Shown here in pieces: positions 8,199 to 16,649 of a stretch of DNA of 64,000 bases. Position 1 is the first letter of the stretch. The number at the start of each line of letters is the position of its first letter. This stretch comes from Oceanicola sp. (GTDB taxonomy: Bacteria; Pseudomonadota; Alphaproteobacteria; Rhodobacterales; Rhodobacteraceae): contig CP051231.1 of NCBI GenBank assembly GCA_017792405.1, positions 2,798,062 through 2,862,061 on the forward strand, read 5' to 3'. The notes under the pieces were generated by a model that was not told the DNA's origin, made no database searches, and worked only from the letters and a program-made list of their open reading frames with translations. Both the position numbers and the translations under genes were made by a program.

Positions 8199-8867
8199 AT
8201 GACGGTTACGAGTGACGTTCCTAGGGCCGATCTGATCGGCTGCCCCAATTGCGACCTGCTGCACCGCGCGAAGCCTATCGCCGAGGGCGAGCGTGCTGTG
8301 TGCCAGCGGTGCCATACGGTTCTGATCGCGCCGCGGGCGGCGGCCTACAGCCGGGCACTGGCGCTCTCCGTGGCCAACCTCATCCTCGTCACGGCTGCCG
8401 TCTTTCATCCGTTTCTCGAGATCCACGCCGCCGGGATCGTAAACCGCGTGTCGCTGCTGGATGTGGCCACCAGCTTCGGTACCGGGGCGCTGGTCGTGGT
8501 GACCGTGACCTCGGTGGCAATGATCCTGCTGGTGCCACTCTTGCGGGCGCTCCTGCTGGCCTATGCGCTCACGCCGCTCGCGCTCCAGCACCGGGCCTAT
8601 GCGGGGGCCCGCTGGGCCTTTCGGGTGGCACAGGAGCTGAAGCCTTGGGCGATGACCGAAATTTTCGTGATCGGCTGCGCGGTGGCGCTGGTGAAGGTGG
8701 CGGGGCTTGCCCGCCTCAACTTCGGGCCGGCGTTCTGGATGTTCATCGCACTCTCGGCCTTCGTGATCCTCGTCGACCGCTCGCTTTGCACATGGTCGAT
8801 CTGGTCGGCGCTGGACGAAGCGGAGAAGAAGCCGCGCAGGCAGCCGGCAAGGCGGGTGCGGCAATGA
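8199..8867 (+). CDS. pqiA: Paraquat-inducible protein A domain protein, first half
   Basis: A 222-residue inner-membrane protein with an N-terminal zinc-ribbon (Cys15, Cys18, Cys35, Cys38) followed by about four transmembrane helices (starting around SRALALSVANLILVTAAVF). PqiA works with the MCE protein PqiB and the lipoprotein PqiC in moving lipids between the inner and outer membranes. E. coli PqiA is one ~417-residue protein with two such modules; here the two modules are separate genes. This one overlaps the next by 4 bases (ATGA). The ribosome binding site is weak, so the start at 8199 is probable rather than certain. Confidence 0.88.
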   Translation: MTVTSDVPRADLIGCPNCDLLHRAKPIAEGERAVCQRCHTVLIAPRAAAYSRALALSVANLILVTAAVFHPFLEIHAAGIVNRVSLLDVATSFGTGALVVVTVTSVAMILLVPLLRALLLAYALTPLALQHRAYAGARWAFRVAQELKPWAMTEIFVIGCAVALVKVAGLARLNFGPAFWMFIALSAFVILVDRSLCTWSIWSALDEAEKKPRRQPARRVRQ

Positions 8868-9484
8868 CCACGGCACGCGAAGAGGGGCTGGTGACCTGCC
8901 GCACCTGCGCCCGCGTCTGGCCGGGCACGGCAGAGGCCTGCGGGCGCTGCGGCGCGAGGCTCTCCTCCCGCGATGCGTTGAGCCTGCAGCGGGTCTGGGC
9001 GTGGTGGATCGCCGGGGTGGCCTGCTACATCCCCGCCAACCTCTACCCGATGCTAGTGACCGAAACGCTCACCAGCCGCTCCGAAAGCACGATCATCGGC
9101 GGCGCCATCGACATTGCAAAGCACGGCGACCTTGGCATCGCGCTCATTGTGCTGATCGCCTCGGTCTTCATTCCGGTGGTGAAATTCATCGCCATCGCCT
9201 ACCTCGGCCTCTCGGTGAAGCTGCGCTCGCAGCAAACCCCGGTGGGCCGGATGCACCTGTTTGAAGTCATTGAGTTCATTGGGCGTTGGTCTATGATCGA
9301 CGTTTTCGTGGTTGCCATTCTGAGTGCGCTGGTGCAGCTCTCGGTGGTGGCCTCCATCCAACCGGGGCCAGCTGCCCTCGCCTTTGCGCTGTCTGTGATC
9401 TTTACCATGTTCTCCGCCAAATCCTTCGATCCCCGCCTGATCTGGGACTACCTGCCCACCCGGGCTGGTAGCCGTGCGCCATGA
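8864..9484 (+). CDS. pqiA: Paraquat-inducible protein A domain protein, second half
   Basis: A 206-residue membrane protein corresponding to the second module of E. coli PqiA. It has its own zinc-ribbon (Cys12, Cys15, Cys26, Cys29), a conserved ACYIPANLYPMLVTE segment typical of PqiA, a GHLGIALIV-like loop (here KHGDLGIALIV), and GRWSMIDVFVVAIL in the last membrane region. The ATG overlaps the stop of the first pqiA gene and its own stop overlaps the start of pqiB, so all are translationally coupled. It probably forms the permease-like membrane partner of the MCE bridge. Confidence 0.9.
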   Translation: MTTAREEGLVTCRTCARVWPGTAEACGRCGARLSSRDALSLQRVWAWWIAGVACYIPANLYPMLVTETLTSRSESTIIGGAIDIAKHGDLGIALIVLIASVFIPVVKFIAIAYLGLSVKLRSQQTPVGRMHLFEVIEFIGRWSMIDVFVVAILSALVQLSVVASIQPGPAALAFALSVIFTMFSAKSFDPRLIWDYLPTRAGSRAP

Positions 9485-11586
9485 GCGAGGCGATCGACGA
9501 GTTGAAGGTGCAGCCCGGCGGCGGGCGCAGGGGCATCTCCCTTGTCTGGGTCGTGCCGGTGCTGGCGCTGGTGATCGCAGTCGGGGTGGCATGGCAGAAC
9601 TACGCCAACCAAGGCGCGCTGATCGAGGTGGCCTTCCCGAATGCGACCGGCGTGCACCCCGACGAAACCGAGCTGCGCTACCGTGACATTGCCGTCGGGC
9701 AGGTCGAGGAAGTGCGGTTCACCGATGCGCTCGATCAGGTCATCGTCAGCATCCGGGTGGATCAGGAGATCGCGCCTTTCGTCGATGCAGACTCGCAGTT
9801 CTGGCTGGTGCGCCCCGTGGTGACCACCCAAGGGGTCTCGGGCCTCGATACCGTGCTCTCGGGCGTTTACATCGAGGGCGATTGGGATGGCGAGGCAGGC
9901 ACGCCCGCCGCCCGTTTCGATGCACTGGAGAAGGCGCCGCTGCTGACCGGTGGGCAGACCGGCACGCTCATTTCCCTGAGCTCCACCGCGGGTCTGCCGC
10001 CCACGGCCACGCCGATCCTCTACCGGGGGGTCAAGGTGGGCGAGCTTGGCGAGTCGACCATTGCCGATGACGGCCAGACCATTGTGGCCGACGCGGTGAT
10101 CTTTGCGCCGCATGATCAGCTCGTCTCCACCACCACCCGGTTCTGGGATGTCTCCGGCATCAGCTTTTCGCTCGGGGCCGCCGGGGCGAAGGTGGACTTT
10201 TCCTCGCTGGCCTCGCTCATCTCGGGCGGTGTTACCTTCGAGACACTCGGCTCCGGCGGGGCGCAGATCGAGGAGGGGCGGGAATTTTCGCTTTATGCCG
10301 ATGAGCAGGAGGCGCGGCAGAGCTTCCTGATCGACAACGAGGTGGGCGGCATAGAGTTTCTGGCGATCTTCGACCAGAACCTGCCGGGCCTGCGCATCGG
10401 CTCGGCGGTGCAGTTGGGCGGCGTGCAGATCGGCGAGGTGACAACCATCACCGGCGTGACCGACGAGGCCCGCTTCGGCGATGGCCGGGTGCGGCTGCTC
10501 ACCACCCTGCGGCTCGTCCCCAAGCGGATCGGCTTTACCGGAAATGATGACGGCAACGACGAGGCCGCCTTTGTCGACTTTCTCGAGCGCCGGGTGAACG
10601 AGGGGCTGCGGGCGCGGCTGGCCAATGTGGCGCTGCTGACCAATGAGCTTCAGGTCGAACTCTTCATCGCGCCGGGGGCGACCTCGGCCATTCTGGACCG
10701 TTCGGCAGACCCCTTTCCGCAAATCCCGACCGTCGCGCCCAATGTGACCGACGTGACGACGACCGTGCAGGACCTGCTGAAACGGATCGACAATCTGCCG
10801 GTTGAAGATGTGATGTCGAGCGCCATCGCCTTCCTCGATGCCTCCACCAAGATCGTCGCCAGCGAAGACTCGCAAGCCATTCCGACCGAGATCGCCGCCA
10901 CGCTGGCCGAGCTGCGCGAGACCATCTCCAGCACCCGCGCGCTGGTGGAATCCGAGGAGATTGCCGCGCTTCCGGGTGAGATCGCCGCGCTGTCGGCCAG
11001 CCTTCAGGACACGGCGAACCGGATCAATGCCATCGTGGTCGATGTCGAGGAAAAGGCCGTGGTCGCGCAACTGACCGAGACCATCGCCGCCGTGGGCGCT
11101 GCTGCCGATACCCTGCCCGGCCTCGCCAAGCAGGCCAGCGCGGTGCTGAGCGAGGCCGAGAAGCTCTCGCTGCAAGACCTAGCCGACCGCGCCGAGGCGC
11201 TGCTTACCTCCGCCGAGAAAGTGCTCGACCAAGACAGCACGCGGGCGCTGCCGGAGGAGCTGAACGCCACGCTCACCGAGCTGCGCAGCACGCTCGCCAC
11301 CTTGCGCGAAGGCGGGCTGGTGGAGAACGCAAATGCCACGCTGGCCTCTGCCCGGGGCGCGGCCGAGTCCGTCTCCAAGGCCAGCGAGTCGCTTCCCGAG
11401 CTTTCGGCCCGGCTGAACCGGCTTGCCGGGCAGGCCGGGGCGGCGGTTGATAACTACGGTCGCGATGGCCAGGCGGGGCGCGAGCTCTCCTCGGCGCTGC
11501 GCCAGATCGAGGCCGCCGCGGCGGCGCTCGAACGGCTGGCCCGCCAGATCGCCCGAAACCCCAACTCCCTTCTGATCGGACGCTGA
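9481..11586 (+). CDS. pqiB: MCE-family lipid transport protein PqiB
   Basis: A 701-residue protein anchored by one N-terminal transmembrane helix (residues ~20-40, SLVWVVPVLALVIAVGVAW) with repeated MCE domains in the periplasm; conserved MCE phrases such as LRYRDIAVGQVEEV, ILYRGVKVGELGES and LRIGSAVQLGGVQIGEV mark three copies. After about residue 400 comes a long alanine/glutamate/leucine-rich helical region with internal repeats, ending in ARNPNSLLIGR, a common MCE tail. PqiB forms hexamers with a needle-like coiled coil that spans the periplasm as a lipid conduit. ATGA overlap with the preceding pqiA gene. Length is greater than the ~546 of E. coli PqiB because of the extended helical region. 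Confidence 0.93.
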   Translation: MSEAIDELKVQPGGGRRGISLVWVVPVLALVIAVGVAWQNYANQGALIEVAFPNATGVHPDETELRYRDIAVGQVEEVRFTDALDQVIVSIRVDQEIAPFVDADSQFWLVRPVVTTQGVSGLDTVLSGVYIEGDWDGEAGTPAARFDALEKAPLLTGGQTGTLISLSSTAGLPPTATPILYRGVKVGELGESTIADDGQTIVADAVIFAPHDQLVSTTTRFWDVSGISFSLGAAGAKVDFSSLASLISGGVTFETLGSGGAQIEEGREFSLYADEQEARQSFLIDNEVGGIEFLAIFDQNLPGLRIGSAVQLGGVQIGEVTTITGVTDEARFGDGRVRLLTTLRLVPKRIGFTGNDDGNDEAAFVDFLERRVNEGLRARLANVALLTNELQVELFIAPGATSAILDRSADPFPQIPTVAPNVTDVTTTVQDLLKRIDNLPVEDVMSSAIAFLDASTKIVASEDSQAIPTEIAATLAELRETISSTRALVESEEIAALPGEIAALSASLQDTANRINAIVVDVEEKAVVAQLTETIAAVGAAADTLPGLAKQASAVLSEAEKLSLQDLADRAEALLTSAEKVLDQDSTRALPEELNATLTELRSTLATLREGGLVENANATLASARGAAESVSKASESLPELSARLNRLAGQAGAAVDNYGRDGQAGRELSSALRQIEAAAAALERLARQIARNPNSLLIGR

Positions 11587-11589
11587 CCC

Positions 11590-12156
11590 ATGCCCCGTTT
11601 GCTCGCCCTGCTGGCCGCCATCGCCCTCACCGCCTGCTCCGGAGACGACATTCGCGTGGCCCCCGGCGGGCAGGTCGCCCCCGCACCGCCCAGCGAGCGC
11701 GTTGGCATCCGCTATGGCAGCGTGGAGGTGGTGCTGGTCACCATGCCCACCTATGCGACCACCGAAGAGATCATGGTCGCCGCAGAAGGCGGTACGCTGG
11801 TACCGCTGGGCGCGCTCTGGTCCGATGAACCGGCCCGCGCCATGACGCTCCAACTCGCGCGCGAGCTTGGCGTGGTGACAGGCCGCGTGGTGGCGCCAGA
11901 GCCCTGGCCCTTCCGCGACCCGGCGGATGCACGGATCGACGTGCGGGTGGAGGATTTTCATGCCACACGGCGCGGCACCTTCCGCGTGGCCGGGCAGTAT
12001 TACGTGGCGCCTGAGGATCAGGGCCGCGAGGTTGCCCGCGGCTTTGCCGTGGAGGCGCCGATCCAGGGTGAGCTGACCGCCTCCACCGTGGCCGCCGCCC
12101 GCACCGCCGCCGTTGGCCGCCTCGTGGTGGCCCTTGCCCGCGACGGGCTGCGCTAG
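11590..12156 (+). CDS. pqiC: PqiC-family lipoprotein (ABC-type transport auxiliary, DUF330)
   Basis: A 188-residue outer-membrane lipoprotein candidate. The signal sequence ends in a lipobox, LTAC, with the lipidated cysteine at residue 16. The mature domain has the typical PqiC/DUF330 phrases RVGIRYGSVEVVLVTMPTY, LGALWSDEPARAMTLQLARELG and a final VAAARTAAVGRLVVALARDGLR helix. It begins 3 bases after the pqiB stop and completes the operon. PqiC is thought to dock the PqiB tunnel at the outer membrane. Confidence 0.88.
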   Translation: MPRLLALLAAIALTACSGDDIRVAPGGQVAPAPPSERVGIRYGSVEVVLVTMPTYATTEEIMVAAEGGTLVPLGALWSDEPARAMTLQLARELGVVTGRVVAPEPWPFRDPADARIDVRVEDFHATRRGTFRVAGQYYVAPEDQGREVARGFAVEAPIQGELTASTVAAARTAAVGRLVVALARDGLR

Positions 12157-12163
12157 GCGCCCG

Positions 12164-13294
12164 TCAGGCGCCCGTGCCAAACTCCGCCCGCAGCGCCGCC
12201 GTGTGTTCGCCGAGCGCGGGCACCGGGCCGAACTCCGGCACCTGCCCGTCCGCCAGTGCGCCCGGCGACAAGAGCCGCACCGGGCCAGTGGGGGTTTCGA
12301 CCTCGACGTAGCGGTTTTGCGGATGGCGAGCGAGATCCTCCATCGTGCTCACCCGCCCGTTGGCAATACCCGCCGCGTGCAGCTTGTCTGAAAGGGCGTC
12401 GCGCGGCTGCTCGGCAAAAATCTCGCGAATGAGCGCATCCAGCTCTGACCGGTTCGCCACGCGGGCGGAATTGCTGGAGAACTTCGGATCGGAGGCGATC
12501 TCCGGCCGCTCCAGCACACCCTCGCAAAACTTAACCCACTCGCGCTCGTTCTGGATCGAGAGCAGCACCAGCTTGTCATCGGCCCCGGCAAAGGCGCCGT
12601 AGGGCGCGATCGTCGGGTGGCTGAGGCCGTTCCGCGCGGGTTCCTTCCCGCCGTAGGCGTATTGCAGGTAAGGCACGTTCATCCAGTCGGTCAGGGCATG
12701 GAAGAGGCTCACCGCGATGTGCCGCCCCTTGCCGGTGATGCCGCGCCCGATCAGTGCCTGAAGCACCGCCTGATGCGCCGTCATACCGCAGGCGATATCG
12801 CAGACAGACACGCCCACACGGGCCGATCCCGCCTCGTTGCCGGTGATGGCAGAAAGCCCGCTCTCGGCCTGCACCAGCAGGTCATAGGCCTTCAACTTCG
12901 CATAAGGCCCCTCGTCGCCATAGCCCGAGATCGACACGGTGATGAGCCGGGGGTTGGCCTCGCGCAGGGCCTCTGGCGCATAGCCAAGCCGGTCGATGGC
13001 GCCGGGGGCGAGGTTTTGAACGAAGACATCCGCCTTGGCGATCATCGCCTCCAGCACCGCGCGGTCACCCTTGGCCCGCAGATCGAGGCAGATGGATTCC
13101 TTGCCCCGGTTCAGCCAGACGAAATAGGCGCTCTCGCCATGCACCAGATGATCGTAGGCGCGGGCAAAATCGCCCTCCTCGCGCTCGATCTTGATCACAC
13201 GCGCCCCTGCCTCGGCCAGACGGCCCGTGAGGTAAGGCGCGGCCACCGCCTGCTCGATGGAGACGACCAGCAGGCCCTCAAGGTCTTTTGTCAT
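12164..13294 (-). CDS. CaiB/BaiF-family CoA-transferase (family III)
   Basis: A 376-residue enzyme that moves CoA between carboxylic acids. Family III landmarks are present: VSIEQAVAAPYLTGRLAEAGARVIKIEREEGD-type N-terminus, the LNRGKESICLDL segment, and the catalytic aspartate Asp166 in VGVSVCDIACGM. The ATG at 13294 follows GGGAGA; the frame extends upstream without domain content. It lies divergently from a mesaconyl-CoA-hydratase-like gene and two genes from an acyl-CoA dehydrogenase, which suggests a C5 or branched dicarboxylate route. A mesaconyl-CoA transferase (Mct) role is one possibility; succinyl-CoA:acid transferase is the other. Convergent with pqiC, with 7 bases between the stops. 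Confidence 0.9.
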   Translation of the reverse strand: MTKDLEGLLVVSIEQAVAAPYLTGRLAEAGARVIKIEREEGDFARAYDHLVHGESAYFVWLNRGKESICLDLRAKGDRAVLEAMIAKADVFVQNLAPGAIDRLGYAPEALREANPRLITVSISGYGDEGPYAKLKAYDLLVQAESGLSAITGNEAGSARVGVSVCDIACGMTAHQAVLQALIGRGITGKGRHIAVSLFHALTDWMNVPYLQYAYGGKEPARNGLSHPTIAPYGAFAGADDKLVLLSIQNEREWVKFCEGVLERPEIASDPKFSSNSARVANRSELDALIREIFAEQPRDALSDKLHAAGIANGRVSTMEDLARHPQNRYVEVETPTGPVRLLSPGALADGQVPEFGPVPALGEHTAALRAEFGTGA

Positions 13295-13534
13295 GTCAGT
13301 CTCCCTGATGGCACCATCCGCATGCCCGGCACGGGCAACTGGCCCGTGTTCTGCCCGAAGCACCGGGCGCGGGCAATCTTTGCGGCTGGCTTGGGGGCCG
13401 GGGGATAGCTGCGCGGGATCGCCGGCATTGGCCGCGCCTATCGCAACAGAGGCGCCGCGTGGTTTTGACTATGACGCTCCGGCATGAGCAGCTAGGCAAA
13501 ACGCAGCCGCAATCTGACCGGAAGGCGCCCCGAC

Positions 13535-14377
13535 ATGACAGACACCGCCCCCGCACTCGAAAGCTGGGTTGGCCGCACCGAAACGGCGGAAGACACGCTC
13601 GATCTGCGCCCGGCCCGGCTGATGCAGAGCATCCTGCCCCACGGCGCGCCGCTCCAGACCGGCGATGTGCTGCCGCCGCTGTGGAACTGGCTCTACTTTC
13701 ACCAGCCCGCCCCGCTGGACCAGCTCGGGCGCGACGGTCACCCCAAGAAGGGCGGCTTCCTGCCCCCGGTGGACCTGCCGCGCCGCATGTGGGCGGGCGG
13801 GCGCTTCGAGTTTCCGGGTGATCTGCGGATTGGCGAGGCGGTGCAGAAGCGCTCCGAAATCCTGAAGGTCGCGCAGAAGGAAGGCCGCAGCGGCAGGCTC
13901 TGCTTTGTCACCGTCGAGCACCGCTACCTTCAGGGCGGCAAGACCCTCTGGCGCGAGGAGCATGACATCGTCTACCGCGAAGATCCCGCGCCCGGTCAGC
14001 CCAAGCCCGCCCCCGCCCCTGCGCCCGAGGTGTTCACCGAGCATGAGGTGGTGCAGCCCTCCATCGTCATGCTCTTCCGCTACTCGGCGCTCACCTTCAA
14101 CGGACACCGCATTCACTACGACCGCCCCTATTGTCGCGAGGTGGAGGGCTACCCCGACCTCGTGTTCCACGGCCCGCTGACCGCCACCTTCCTCGCCGAT
14201 TTTGCCCGCCGCAAATCGGAAGGGCGGATGGAGAGCTTCAGCTTTCGGGCCGTGAGCCCGCTGTTCGATACCGCTGATTTCGGCATCTATCTGAGCCGCA
14301 GCGGCGGCTTGACAGAGGCCTGGGCCTGCACGCCCGAGGGGCACCTTGCGATGAAGGCCGAGGCGCGGTTCAGCTAA
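13535..14377 (+). CDS. MaoC/HTD2-like hydratase (mesaconyl-C4-CoA hydratase-like)
   Basis: A 280-residue double-hotdog hydratase. The N-terminal half has GDVLPPLWNWLYF and the motif GGFLPPVDLPRRMWAGGR, the C-terminal half FRYSALTFNGHRIHYD followed by EGYPDLVFHGPL, all characteristic of the HTD2/mesaconyl-C4-CoA hydratase group. The HRIHYD motif carries the likely catalytic Asp/His pair. Such enzymes add water to mesaconyl-C4-CoA or itaconyl-CoA-type substrates to give citramalyl-CoA. It is divergent from the CoA-transferase and convergent with the LysR gene. No citramalyl-CoA lyase is in the window, so the final cleavage would need a gene elsewhere. Confidence 0.85.
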   Translation: MTDTAPALESWVGRTETAEDTLDLRPARLMQSILPHGAPLQTGDVLPPLWNWLYFHQPAPLDQLGRDGHPKKGGFLPPVDLPRRMWAGGRFEFPGDLRIGEAVQKRSEILKVAQKEGRSGRLCFVTVEHRYLQGGKTLWREEHDIVYREDPAPGQPKPAPAPAPEVFTEHEVVQPSIVMLFRYSALTFNGHRIHYDRPYCREVEGYPDLVFHGPLTATFLADFARRKSEGRMESFSFRAVSPLFDTADFGIYLSRSGGLTEAWACTPEGHLAMKAEARFS

Positions 14378-14407
14378 TCCGCTGGCCCGGTGGCCGGTTG
14401 GGCGCGG

Positions 14408-15334
14408 TCAGACCACCCTGCCCTGCCACAGCCCCCGCGCCACCAGCTCGCGGATGATCCGCAGGGTCACTTCCTCCACCGTGCGCCCGGCACGGGTGGA
14501 GACCCTTTCGGGGTGGTGCACCAGCTGCACCGGGCGGGTCATCACCGGCTGGCAGATTGGCACCTGCAATAGCTCGCCCCGCTCTACCTGCTTCTGCGTG
14601 GCGGCGGGGGCGAAGATGGCATAGCCGGAGCCGCGCGCCACCAGCTCGATGATCTGCTGCATCGCGTCCATCTCGATCACCACGTTCAGCGCCACGCCAT
14701 GGGCCTCCTCGTAGCGCCGGATGGTGTTGCGCAGTCCGCTGGTGGGCAGGATCATGTCGACCCCGCTCAGGGCGCTGAAGGGGATCGGCTGGTCGGGCGG
14801 CTGCTCGAAAGGCCATGCATCGGGCGCGGAGTAGAAATAGAGTTCCTCGTCGATGACATGGGTGCCCTCGTATTTCTCGATGTCCTTCATGTCGTAGATC
14901 AGCGCCATATCCACCGTGCCGTCATCGAGCCACGGGGTCAGATAGCCGCTGATCGCCTCCACCACCTTCAGGCGGATGTCGGGGTATTCGAGCCGGATGG
15001 TTTCGGCCAGCGGAACGGAGAGGACCATCGAAGCCGAGGGCGGCATGCCGAATGAGACGGTGCCGCTCACCGTTTCGCTCAGGTCGCGCAAGTCCTGCAC
15101 GCAGCGGTCCATGTCGGCGCAGATGCGCTTGGCGTGGGCGTGCAGCACTCGCCCCTCCTCGGTCAGCCGGATGCCGCGCGGGGAGCGGTCGAGCAGCCTG
15201 ACGCCCAGCTCCTCCTCCATCTTCTGCACATTCTGCGAGAGCGAGGGCTGCGCCACGCCCAGCACCTGCGAGGCCACCGAGAGCGAGGGCGCCTCGGCAA
15301 TGGCCAGAAAGTAACGCAGGTTGCGAATGTCCAT
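14408..15334 (-). CDS. LysR-family transcriptional regulator
   Basis: A 308-residue protein with the winged helix-turn-helix at residues 1-60 (MDIRNLRYFLAIAEAPSLSVASQVLG-like start, then LSQNVQKMEEELGVRLLDRS) and a periplasmic-binding-protein-like effector domain after ~residue 90. LysR proteins usually control neighbouring genes in response to a pathway intermediate. It is 17 bases downstream of the acyl-CoA dehydrogenase gene on the same strand, so it may be cotranscribed, and likely regulates that gene, the hydratase and the CoA-transferase. Confidence 0.93.
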   Translation of the reverse strand: MDIRNLRYFLAIAEAPSLSVASQVLGVAQPSLSQNVQKMEEELGVRLLDRSPRGIRLTEEGRVLHAHAKRICADMDRCVQDLRDLSETVSGTVSFGMPPSASMVLSVPLAETIRLEYPDIRLKVVEAISGYLTPWLDDGTVDMALIYDMKDIEKYEGTHVIDEELYFYSAPDAWPFEQPPDQPIPFSALSGVDMILPTSGLRNTIRRYEEAHGVALNVVIEMDAMQQIIELVARGSGYAIFAPAATQKQVERGELLQVPICQPVMTRPVQLVHHPERVSTRAGRTVEEVTLRIIRELVARGLWQGRVV

Positions 15335-15351
15335 GGGCGCTCCCGGCAGGG

Positions 15352-16512
15352 TCAGAACGAGCGTGGCATGCCGAGGATATGCTCGGCCACGTAGCTTAGG
15401 ATCAGGTTGGTCGAGATCGGCGCCACTTGGTAGAGCCGGGTCTCGCGGAACTTGCGCTCGACATCATACTCGTTGGCAAAGCCGAACCCGCCATGAAACT
15501 GGATGCAGGCGTTGGCGGCCTCCCAGCTTGCCTTGGCGGCGAGATACTTGGACATGTTGGCCTCGGCGCCGCAGGGCTTGCCGGCATCATAAAGCGCGCA
15601 GGCCTTCCAGCGCATCAGGTTGGCCGCCTCGACCTCGATAAAGGCCTCCGCGATGGGAAACTGCACGCCTTGGTTCTGGCCGATGGGGCGGCCAAAGACC
15701 TTCCGCTCGTTCACGTAGGCGGTGACCTTGTCGGTGAACCAGTAGCCGTCTCCGATACACTCGGCCGCGATCAGGGTGCGCTCGGCGTTGAGGCCGGTGA
15801 GGATGTACTTGAAACCCTTGCCCTCCTCCCCGATCAGGTTTTCCTCGGGGATTTCAAGGTTGTCGAAGAACAGCTCATTGGTCTCGTGGTTGACCATGTT
15901 GGCGATGGGCTTCACCTCCATGCCGCCTTTCATCGCCTCCTTGATATCGACCAGAAAGATCGACATGCCCTCCGACTTCTTGCTCACCTCCGCCAGCGGC
16001 GCGGAGCGGGCGAGCAGGATCATCAGGTCGGAATGCTGAACGCGGCTGATCCACACCTTCTGGCCGTTGATCACGTAACGGTCGCCCTGTTTCACGGCCG
16101 TGGTCTTGAGTTGGGTCGTGTCGGTGCCGGTGGTCGGCTCGGTCACGCCCATGCTTTGCAGCCGCAACTCGCCCGAGGCCAGCTTGGGCAGGATACGCTG
16201 GCGCTGCTCCTCGGAGCCGTGCCTGACCAGCGTGTTCATGTTGTACATCTGGCCGTGGCAGGCGCCCGAGTTGCCCCCCGCGCGGTTGATTTCTTCCATG
16301 ATCACAGAGGCTTCCGTCAGCCCAAGGCCGGAGCCGCCATACTCTTCGGGGATCAGCGCGGCCATCCAGCCCTCGCGGGTGAGCGCCTCGACAAACTCCT
16401 CGGGGTAGGCCTTCTGCTCGTCGACTTTGCGGTGATACTCGGGCGAGAACTGCGCACAGAGCGCCTGCACGCCTTCGCGGATGTCCTGGTAGTCGTCTTC
16501 GAGAAGATTCAT
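15352..16512 (-). CDS. Acyl-CoA dehydrogenase with displaced catalytic base
   Basis: A 386-residue flavoprotein that would introduce a 2,3-double bond in an acyl-CoA and pass electrons to ETF. FAD/substrate motifs include MGVTEPTTGTDTTQLKT (~121-137) and YVINGQKVWIS. The usual catalytic glutamate of the YEGT motif is missing; the aligned segment is LYQVAPIST. A glutamate instead occurs at residue 244 in TGLNAERTLIAAE, the place used by isovaleryl-CoA dehydrogenase. This suggests a branched or unusual acyl-CoA substrate. The flanking gene set (CoA-transferase, hotdog hydratase, LysR) supports an organic-acid degradation role. Confidence 0.92.
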   Translation of the reverse strand: MNLLEDDYQDIREGVQALCAQFSPEYHRKVDEQKAYPEEFVEALTREGWMAALIPEEYGGSGLGLTEASVIMEEINRAGGNSGACHGQMYNMNTLVRHGSEEQRQRILPKLASGELRLQSMGVTEPTTGTDTTQLKTTAVKQGDRYVINGQKVWISRVQHSDLMILLARSAPLAEVSKKSEGMSIFLVDIKEAMKGGMEVKPIANMVNHETNELFFDNLEIPEENLIGEEGKGFKYILTGLNAERTLIAAECIGDGYWFTDKVTAYVNERKVFGRPIGQNQGVQFPIAEAFIEVEAANLMRWKACALYDAGKPCGAEANMSKYLAAKASWEAANACIQFHGGFGFANEYDVERKFRETRLYQVAPISTNLILSYVAEHILGMPRSF

Positions 16513-16565
16513 CGCGGCTGGCCTCTGCTCGTCATGCGGGAGTGCCGGTGTTGTGACAGGTTTTG

Positions 16566-16604
16566 CCTATAGCGCAAATACTTTGGGCTGATCCTTGCTA
16601 TAGG
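16566..16604. promoter_or_regulatory. Inverted repeat upstream of the acyl-CoA dehydrogenase gene
   Basis: CCTATAG (16566-16572) and CTATAGG (16598-16604) form an inverted repeat about 55-90 bases before the start codon. The spacing and position are compatible with a LysR-type recognition/activation site. A related CCTATCGCAA sequence occurs upstream of the divergent CoA-transferase and hydratase genes around 13437. This is a candidate only. Confidence 0.35.
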
Positions 16605-16649
16605 AAAACCCAATAGCTCACGCCGGGCCTGACAGCGGGCGCGAGAGGT

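Noticed and set aside
7940..8200. Possible genomic island insertion at the tRNA-Gly gene
   Set aside because: No integrase, no repeat of the tRNA 3' end and no change of base composition next to it.
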